64,000 nucleotides of DNA, from the NCBI RefSeq assembly GCF_910589235.1, contig NC_060965.1:8070255-8134254 (forward strand), in the 5' to 3' direction. Both the position numbers and the translations under genes were made by a program. The DNA comes from Vespa crabro. Its lineage: Eukaryota > Arthropoda > Insecta > Hymenoptera > Vespidae. Numbering within the stretch: position 1 is the first letter of the stretch; every line of letters starts with the position of its first letter. Below the pieces are notes generated by a model. The model made no database searches and was not told the origin of the DNA. It worked only from the letters and a program-made list of their open reading frames with translations. Below, piece after piece: positions 56,062-64,000 of the stretch.

Positions 56062-59000
56062 GTTATTGTTGTTATTGATGTTGTTATTATTGTTATTATT
56101 GTTATTATTGTTATTATTGTTATTATTGTTATTATTGTTATTGTTGTTATTGTTGTTATTATTGATATTATTGTTGTTGTTATTAATATTTTTATTATTG
56201 TTATTGTTATTGTTATTGTTATTGTTATTGTTATTGTTATTGTTATTATTGCTATTATTGTTATTATTGTTATTGTTGTTATTATTGTTATTACCGTTAA
56301 TATTGTTATTATTGCTATTATTGCTATTATTGTTAATATTTTTATTGTTGGTATTATTGTTACTATTCTTGTTATTGTTATTAATGTTATTATTGTTATT
56401 ATTGTTATTATTGTTGTTATTGTTATTGTTGTTATTATTGTTATTATCGTTAATATTGTTATTATTGCTATTATTGCTATTATTGTTAATATTTTTATTG
56501 TTGTCATTATTGTTACTATTGTTGTTATTGTTGTTATTGTTATTATTGTTATTATTGTTATTATTGTTATTATTGTTGTTATTGTTATTGTTATTATTGT
56601 TATATTGTTATTATTGTTACTATTGTTATTGTTATTGTTGTTATTATTGTTATTATCGTTGTTATTGTTATTATTGTTATTTTTGTTATTATTTTTATTA
56701 TTGTTATTGTTATTGTTATTGTTATTTTTAATGTTATTGTTATTATTGTTATTATTGTTATTATTGCTTTTATTGTTATTGTTGTTATTATTTTTATTAA
56801 TGTTATTGTTATTGTTATTGTTATTGTTATTATTGTTATTATTGTTATCATTGTTATTATTGTTGTTATTGTTATTATTGTAATTATTATTATTATTGTT
56901 ATTGATGTTGTTATTATTGTTATTAATGTTATTATTATTTATTATTGTTATTATTGCTATTATTGTTACTATTGTTATTATAGTTATTGTTGTTATTGTT
57001 GTTATTATTGTTGTTATTTTTGTTATTGTTATTATTGTTATTATTGTTATTATTGTTATTGTTGTTATTATTGTTATTATTATTATTGTTGTTATTATTG
57101 TTGTTATTTTTGTTATTGTTATTATTGTTATTATTGTTACTGTTGTTATTATTGTTGTTAGTGTTGTTATTGTTATTATTGTTATTGTTGATATTATTGT
57201 TATTATCGTTGTTATTGTTATTATTGTGATTATTGTTATTATTGTTATTATTGTTATTATTGTTATTATTGTTATTGTTATTGTTATTATTGTTATTATT
57301 GTTATTATTGTTATAATCGTTATTATTATTATTATTGCTATTATTGTTATCTTTGATATTATTTTTATTAATGTGATTGTTATTGTTATTGTTATTGTTA
57401 TTATTGTTATTATTGTTATTATTGTTATTATTGTTGTTATTGTTATTATTGTAATTATTGTTATTATTGTTATTATTGTTATTATTATTATTTTTGTTAT
57501 TATTGTTGTTATTTTTGTTATTGTTATTATTGTTATTATTGTTATTGTTGTTATTATTGTTGTTAGTGTTGTTATTGTTATTATTTTTATCATTGTTATT
57601 ATTGTTGTTATCGTTGTTATTGTTATTATTGTGATTATTGTGATTATTGTTATTATTGTTATTATTGTTATTGTTATTGTTATTGTTATTGTTATTGTTA
57701 TTGTTATTATTGGTATTGTTATTGTTATTATTGTTATTATTGTTATTATTGTTGTTATTGTTATTATTGTAATTATTGTTATTATTGTTATTATTGTTAT
57801 TGATGTTGTTATTATTGTTATAATTGTAATTATAGTTATTATTGTTATTGTTGTTATTGATGTTGTTATTATTGTTATTATTGTTATTATTGTTATTGTT
57901 GTTATTGTTGTTATTATTGCTATTATTGTTGTTGTTATTAATATTTTTATTATTGTTATTGTTATTGTTATTGTTATTGTTATTGTTATTGTTATTGTTA
58001 TTATTGCTATTATTGTTATTATTGTTATTGTTGTTATTATTGTTATTATCGTTAATATTGTTATTATTGCTATTATTGCTATTATTGTTAATATTTTTAT
58101 TGTTGGTATTATTGTTACTATTCTTGTTATTGTTATTAATGTTATTATTGTTATTATTGTTATTATTGTTGTTATTGTTATTGTTGTTATTATTGTTATT
58201 ATCGTTAATATTGTTATTATTGCTATTATTGCTATTATTGTTAATATTTTTATTGTTGTCATTATTGTTACTATTGTTGTTATTGTTGTTATTGTTATTA
58301 TTGTAATTATTGTTATTATTGTTATTATTGTTATTGATGTTGTTATTATTGTTGTTATTGTTACTATTGTTATTATAGTTATTGTTGTTATTGTTGTTAT
58401 TATTGTTGTTATTGTTATTATTGTTATTATTGTTATTATTGTTGTTATTGTTATTATTGTAATTATTGTTATTATTGTTATTATTGTTATTGATGTTGTT
58501 ATTATTGTTGTTATTGTTATTATTGTTATTATTGTTATTATTGTTGTTATTGTTATTGTTATTATTGTTATTATTGTTATTAATGTTATTGTTATTGTTA
58601 TTATTGTTATTATTGTTATTATTGTTGTTATTGTTATTATTGTAATTATTGTTATTATTGTTATTATTGTTATTGATGTTGTTATTATTGTTATTATTGT
58701 TATTATTGTTATTATTGTTATTATTGTTATTGTTGTTATTGTTGTTATTATTGCTATTATTGTTGTTGTTATTATTATTTTTATTATTGTTATTGTTATT
58801 GTTATTGTTATTGTTATTGTTATTATTACTGTTATTATTGTTTTTATTGATATTTATATTATTATTGTTATTATTGTTATTATCGTTATTATCGTTATAA
58901 TTGTTATTATTGTTATTATTGTTATTATTGTTATTATTGTTATTATTGTTATTATTGTTATTAATGTTATTGTTACTGTTATTATTGTTATTATTGTTAT

Positions 59001-61221
59001 TATTGTTATTGTTGTTATTATTGTTATTATTGTTATTGTTTTTATTATTGTTGTTATTGTTATTATTGTAATTATTGTTATTATTGTTATTATTGTTATT
59101 GATGTTGTTATTATTGTTATTATTGTTATTATTGTTATTATTGTTATTATTGTTATTGTTGTTATTGTTGTTATTATTGCTATTATTGTTGTTGTTATTA
59201 TTATTTTTATTATTGTTATTGTTATTGTTATTGTTATTGTTATTGTTATTGTTATTGTTATTATTACTGTTATTTTTGTTTTTATTGATATTTATATTAT
59301 TATTGTTATTATTGTTATTATCGTTATTATCGTTATAATTGTTATTATTGTTATTATTGTTATTATTGTTATTATTGTTATTATTGTTATTATTGTTATT
59401 GATGTTGTTATTATTGTTATTATTGTTATTATTGTTTTTATTGTTATTATTGCTATTATTGTTATTGTTATTGTTATTATTGTCATTATTGTTATTATTG
59501 TTATTATTGTTATTATTGTTGTTATTGTTATTATTGTTTTTATTGTTATTATTGCTATTATTGTTATTGTTATTGTTATTGTTATTATTGCTATTATTGT
59601 TATTATTGTTATTGTTGTTATTATTGTTATTATCGTTAATATTGTTATTATTGCTATTATTGCTATTATTGTTAATATTTTTATTGTTGGTATTATTGTT
59701 ACTATTCTTGTTATTGTTATTAATGTTATTATTGTTATTATTCTTATTATTGTTGTTATTGTTATTGTTATTATTGTTATTATTCTTATTATTTTTACTA
59801 TTGTTATTGTTATTGTTATTGTTGATATTATTGTTATTATCGTTGTTATTGTTATTATTGTTATTTTTGTTATTATTTTTATTATTGTTATTGTTGTTAT
59901 TATTGTTGATATTGTTGTTATTGTTATTATTGTTATTGTTGTTATTATTGATGTTATTGTTATTATTGTTATTATCGTTATTATCGTTATTATTGTTATT
60001 ATAGTTATTGTTGTTATTATTGCTACTATTGTTATTATTGTAATTATTGTTATCATTTATATTATTGTTACTATTGTTATTATTGTTATTATAGTTATTA
60101 TTGTTATTATTATTGATATTATTGTTATTGTTGTTATTATTGTTATTATTGTCATTTTTGTTATTATTGTTGTTATTTTTGTTACTGTTATTATTGTTAT
60201 TATTGTTAATGTTGTTATTATTGTTGTTATTGTTGTTATTATTGATGTTATTGTTGTTATTGTTGATATTGTTATTATTGTTATTATTGTTATTATTGTT
60301 ATTATTATTATTACTGTTATTATTGTTATTATTGTTGTTATTGTTATTATTGTAATTATTGTTAATATTGTTATTATTGTTATTATTGTTATTATTGATA
60401 TTGTTATTGTTATTGTTATTGTTATTATTGTTATTATTGTTATTATTGTTATTATTGCTATTATTGCTATTATTGTTAATATTTTTATTGTTTGTATTAT
60501 TGTTACTATTCTTGTTATTGTTATTAATGTTATTATTGTTATTATTCTTATTATTGTTGTTATTCTTATTGTTATTATTGTTATTATTCTTATTATTGTT
60601 ACTATTGTTGTTGTTATTGTTATTGTTGATATTATTGTTAATATCGTTGTTATTGTTATTATTGTTATTTTTGTTATTATTTTTATTATTGTTATTGTTA
60701 TTGTTATTGTTATTTTTATTGTTATTGTTATTATTGTTATTATTTCTATTATTGTTATTGTTGTTATTATTTTTATTAATGCTATTGTTATTGTTATTGT
60801 TATTGTTATTATTGTTATTATTGTTATTATTGTTATTATTGTTGTTATTGTTATTATTGTAATTATTGTTATTATTGTTATTATTGTTATTGATGTTGTT
60901 ATTATTGATATTATTGTTATTGTTGTTATTATTGTTATTATTGTCATTTTTGTTATTATTGTTGTTATTTTTGTTACTGTTATTATTGTTATTACTGTTA
61001 ATGTTGTTGTTATTGTTGTTATTGTTGTTATTATTGATGTTATTGTTATTATTGTTATTTTTGTTATTATTTTTATTATTGTTATTGTTATTATTGTTAT
61101 TAATGTTATTGTTACTGTTATTATTGTTATTATTGTTATTATTGTTATTGTTGTTATTAATGTTACTATTGTTATTGTTTTTATTATTGTTGTTATTGTT
61201 GTTATTGTTATTATTGTTATT
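56062..61221 (+). repeat. 4,641-base tandem unit, copy 2, remodelled
   Basis: It starts in register with copy 1. It loses 255 bases at about 57711 (spacing drops from 4,641 to 4,386), gains local duplications around 58.9-59.6 kb, and gains 81 bases near 60.00-60.09 kb, after which the spacing is 5,163. The match ends near 61221. All these changes are multiples of three, so the phase is kept. No gene is seen. Confidence 0.82.
58640..59340 (+). repeat. Local tandem duplication of about 426-438 bases
   Basis: A block from TGTAATTATTG through a GCT site to GATATTTATATTATTATTG and ATCGTTATTATCG occurs twice. The starts are near 58641 and 59067 and the TTTATATT sites at 58853 and 59291. Copy 1 of the 4,641-base unit has this block once (TTTATATT at 54485). 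The second version is slightly longer and has TTTTTG before GATATT. Confidence 0.75.
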
Positions 61222-62158
61222 ATTGTAATTATTGTTATTATTGTTATTATTGTTATTGATGTTGTTATTATTGTTATTATTGTTATTATTGTTGTTGTTG
61301 TTATTGTTGTTATTATTGCTATTATTGTTATTGTTGTTATTATTTTTATTATTGTTATTGTTATTGTTATTGTTATTGTTATTATTGTTATTATTGTTAT
61401 TGTTGTTATTATTGTTGTTATTTTTGTTGTTGTTATTAATGTTATTATTGTTATTGTTGTTATTATTGTTGTTATTGCTGTTATTATTGCTATTATTGTT
61501 ATTATTGTTGTTATTGTTATTATTGTAATTATTGTTATTGTTGTTATTGTTATTATTGTTATTATTGTTATTATTGTTATTATTGTTGTTATTGTTATTG
61601 TTATTATTGTTATTATTCTTATTATTGTTACTATTGTTATTGTTATTGTTATTGTTGATATTATTGTTATTATCGTTGTTATTGTTATTATTGTTATTTT
61701 TGTTATTATTTTTATTATTGTTATTGTTATTGTTATTGTTATTGTTATTTTTATTGTTATTGTTATTATTGTTATTATTGCTATTATTGTTATTGTTGTT
61801 ATTATTTTTATTAATGCTATTGTTATTGTTATTGTTATTGTTATTATTGTTATTATTGTTATTATTGTTATTATTGTTGTTATTGTTATTATTGTAATTA
61901 TTGTTATTATTGTTATTATTGTTATTGATGTTGTTATTATTGTTATTAATGTTATTATTGTTATTATTGTTATTATTGTTATTATAGTTATTGTTGTTAT
62001 TGTTGTTATTATTGTTGTTATTTTTGTTATTGTTATTATTGTTATTATTGTTATTATTGTTATTGTTGTTATTATTGTTATTATTATTGTTATTATTGTT
62101 ATTATTGTTATTATTGTTATTATCGTTATTATTGTTATTATTGTTATTATTGATATTG

Positions 62159-62178
62159 TTGTTATATTGTATATTGTT
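62159..62178 (+). other. Compensated phase break GTTATATTGTATATTG, seen again at the window end
   Basis: GTT-ATA-TTG-TAT-ATT combines a one-base loss and a one-base gain within nine bases, so the phase is unchanged outside it. The same sequence, preceded by ATTGATATTGTTG, occurs at 63988-64000, 1,827 bases on, where the window stops. Confidence 0.85.
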
Positions 62179-62275
62179 ATTATTGTTATTGTTGTTATAA
62201 TTTTTATTATTGTTATTGTTATTGTTATTGTTATTGTTATTGTTATTGTTATTATTGTTATTATTGTTATTATTG

Positions 62276-63180
62276 TTATTGTTGTTATTATTGTTATTAT
62301 CGTTAATATTGTTATTATTGTTATTATTGTTATTATTGTTATTATTGTTGTTATTGTTATTATTGTTTTTATTGTTATTATTGCTATTATTGTTATTGTT
62401 ATTGTTATTATTGTCATTATTGTTATTATTGTTATTATTGTTATTATTGTTATTATTGTTATTATTGTTATTATTGTTATTATTGTTATTGTTGTTATTA
62501 TTGTTATTATCGTTAATATTGTTATTATTGTTATTATTGTTATTATTGTTATTATTGTTTTTATTGTTATTATTGCTATTATTGTTATTGTTATTGTTAT
62601 TATTGTCATTATTGTTATTATTGTTATTATTGTTATTATTGTTATTATTGTTATTGTTGTTATTATTGTTATTGTTGTTATTGTTGTTATTATTGTTGTT
62701 ATTGTTATTGATGTTATTATTATTATTGTTATTATTGTTATTATTGTTATTATTGTTATTATTGCTATTATTGTTATTGTTATTATCGTTGTTATTGTTG
62801 TTATTATTATTGTTATTATTGTTATTATTGTTATTATTGCTATTATTGTTATTGTTATTGTTATTATTGTCATTATTGTTATTATTGTTATTATTGTTAT
62901 TATTGTTGTTATTGTTATTATTGTTATTATTGTTATTATTGTTATTATTGTTATTATTGTTATTGTTGTTATTATTGTTATTATTGTTATTATTGTTATT
63001 ATTGTTATTGTTATTGTTATTATTGTTATTATTGTTATTATTGTTATTATTGTTATTGTTGTTATTATTGTTATTATCGTTAATATTGTTATTATTGTTA
63101 TTATTGTTATTACTGTTATTATTGTTATTATTGTTATTGTTATTGTTATTATTGTTATTATTGTCATTATTGTTATTATT
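62276..63180 (+). repeat. Degenerate local repeats of about 0.2-0.3 kb
   Basis: A GTTTTTATTGTTATTATTGC block ending in GTCATTATTG recurs. GTC sites lie at 62413, 62605, 62869 and 63163 (spacings 192, 264 and 294), and ATCGTTAATATT sites at 62301, 62511 and 63078. Similar GTTTTTATT/GCT/GTC stretches occur near 59431 and 59536. The spacings are multiples of three but not equal, fitting slippage of 9- and 6-base units within a small tandem repeat. Confidence 0.6.
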
Positions 63181-64000
63181 GTTAATGTTGATATTATTGC
63201 TATTATTGTTATTGTTGTTACTATTTTTATTATTGTTATTGTTGTTATTATTCTTATTATTGCTATTGTTATTGTTATTGTTATAGTTTTTATTGTTATT
63301 ATTGTTATTATTGTTATTGTCGTTATTATTGTTATTATTATCATTTTTGTTATTATTGTTGTTATTTTTGTTATTGTTAATATTGTTATTATTGTTATTG
63401 TTGTTATTATTGTTGATATTGTTGTTATTGTTATTATTGTTATTGTTGTTATTATTGATGTTATTGTTATTATTGTTATTATCGTTATTATCGTTATTAT
63501 TGTTATTATTGTTATTGTTGTTATTATTGTTATTATTGTTATTATTGTAATTATTGTTATCATTTTTATTATTGTTACTATTGTTATTATTGTTATTATA
63601 GTTATTTATGTTATTATTATTGATATTATTGTTATTGTTGTTATTATTGTTATTATTGTCATTTTTGTTATTATTGTTGTTATTTTTGTTACTGTTATTA
63701 TTGTTAATGTTGTTATTATTGTTGTTATTGTTGTTATTATTGATGTTATTGTTGTTATTGTTGATATTGTTATTATTGTTATTATTGTTATTATTGTTAT
63801 TATTATTATTACTGTTATTATTGTTGTTATTGTTATTATTGTTATTATTGTTATTATTGTTATTATTGTTATTATTGTTATTATTGTTATTATTGTTATT
63901 AATGTTATTGTTACTGTTATTATTGTTATTAATGTTATTATTGTTATTATCGTTATTATTGTTATTATTGTTATTATTGATATTGTTGTTATATTGTATA

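Larger units (their letters stand above)
1..64000 (+). repeat. Phased (RTT)n satellite array filling the window
   Basis: The sequence is built from triplets ATT and GTT, mainly as the nonamer ATTATTGTT and the hexamer ATTGTT, with frequent GTTGTTATT. Second and third triplet positions are almost always TT, so the information sits in the first base (A or G). Recurrent variant triplets are GTG, GTA, ATC, ACT, GCT, GAT, AAT, TTT, CTT, ATA and GGT. C is rare and no T-rich/A-rich strand switch is seen. No unique sequence interrupts the array, and no transposon, RNA gene or coding gene is visible. Long open frames are a by-product of the repeat. Size and nested duplication fit eukaryotic satellite DNA (inferred); the organism cannot be named from this sequence. 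Confidence 0.95.
61222..64000 (+). repeat. Right segment with local repeats and a partial 3,507-spaced copy
   Basis: 61.2-62.2 kb resembles blocks around 55.4-56.0 and 26.2 kb. 62.2-63.2 kb is the plainest part of the window, mostly ATTATTGTT. From about 63.44 kb to at least 63.8 kb the sequence repeats 59.94-60.3 kb at spacing 3,507 (TATCATTT with C at 60054 and 63561; GATATT at 60114 and 63621). The window ends inside the array, so its right limit is unknown. No gene is seen. Confidence 0.78.

Noticed and set aside
1..64000. Poly(A) signals AATAAA on the minus strand at each TTTATT variant
   Set aside because: They result from single G-to-T or A-to-T changes in the repeat and have no gene context.
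1..64000. CRISPR array
   Set aside because: There are no constant repeats separated by unique spacers; all sequence is the same low-complexity repeat.
1..64000. Telomeric repeat array
   Set aside because: The units ATTGTT/ATTATTGTT lack the G-run typical of known telomere repeats. The array has kilobase-scale higher-order duplications and much variation, and no chromosome end is visible.
1..64000. Hairpins or inverted repeats as functional elements
   Set aside because: The strand contains T, A and G with almost no C and few A-rich stretches, so long self-complementary arms cannot form; no inverted block was found.

Overview
The whole 64 kb window is one block of tandemly repeated satellite-type DNA. 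I see no supportable protein gene, RNA gene, transposon, CRISPR array or origin. The + strand can be written almost entirely as (RTT)n: triplets ATT and GTT, mostly in the orders ATT-ATT-GTT (9 bases) and ATT-GTT (6 bases), with some GTT-GTT-ATT. Lines counted by hand are about 13-15% G+C. Nearly all of that is G on this strand, because C occurs only at scattered variant positions. The T-rich orientation never flips, so every duplication seen is direct. Such size, purity and nested structure point to eukaryotic heterochromatin (pericentromeric, subtelomeric or sex-chromosomal satellite, inferred). Nothing here identifies the species.

The array is not uniform. Rare variants act as markers and show a mosaic of kilobase-scale direct duplications. 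From left to right: 1-2230, a segment also found at 13.3-14.0 kb plus variant blocks; 2231-5764, two copies of a 1,767-base unit; 5765-13691, a mosaic whose 5.2-8.1 kb part reappears at 50.9-53.9 kb; 13692-22318, a 4,937-base unit followed by a partial second copy; 22319-24611, a linker; 24612-44243, an 8,445-base unit and a second copy enlarged by an internal 2,766-base duplication; 44244-46762, a linker copied from material like 7.2 and 19.1-21.2 kb; 46763-50473, a duplication at 1,997-base spacing; 50474-51420, a linker; 51421-61221, a 4,641-base unit and a remodelled second copy; 61222-64000, a right part with local 0.2-0.3 kb repeats and a last partial duplication at 3,507-base spacing.

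The triplet phase of the array is kept almost everywhere. Only eleven positions shift it, and these are copies of three single-base indels spread by duplication. Very long open frames exist on both strands (one of 8,193 codons on +, one of 3,856 on -). They follow from the repeat: in the ATT/GTT frame, and in two of the minus frames, no single base substitution in a repeat codon can make a stop. They are not evidence of coding.

The most interesting content is therefore structural: the hierarchy of duplications, linked variant subfamilies, phase conservation, and the fact that the basic 6-mer ATTGTT is the complement of AACAAT, the SRY/SOX HMG-box core site. All boundaries were read by eye and may be off by some tens of bases.
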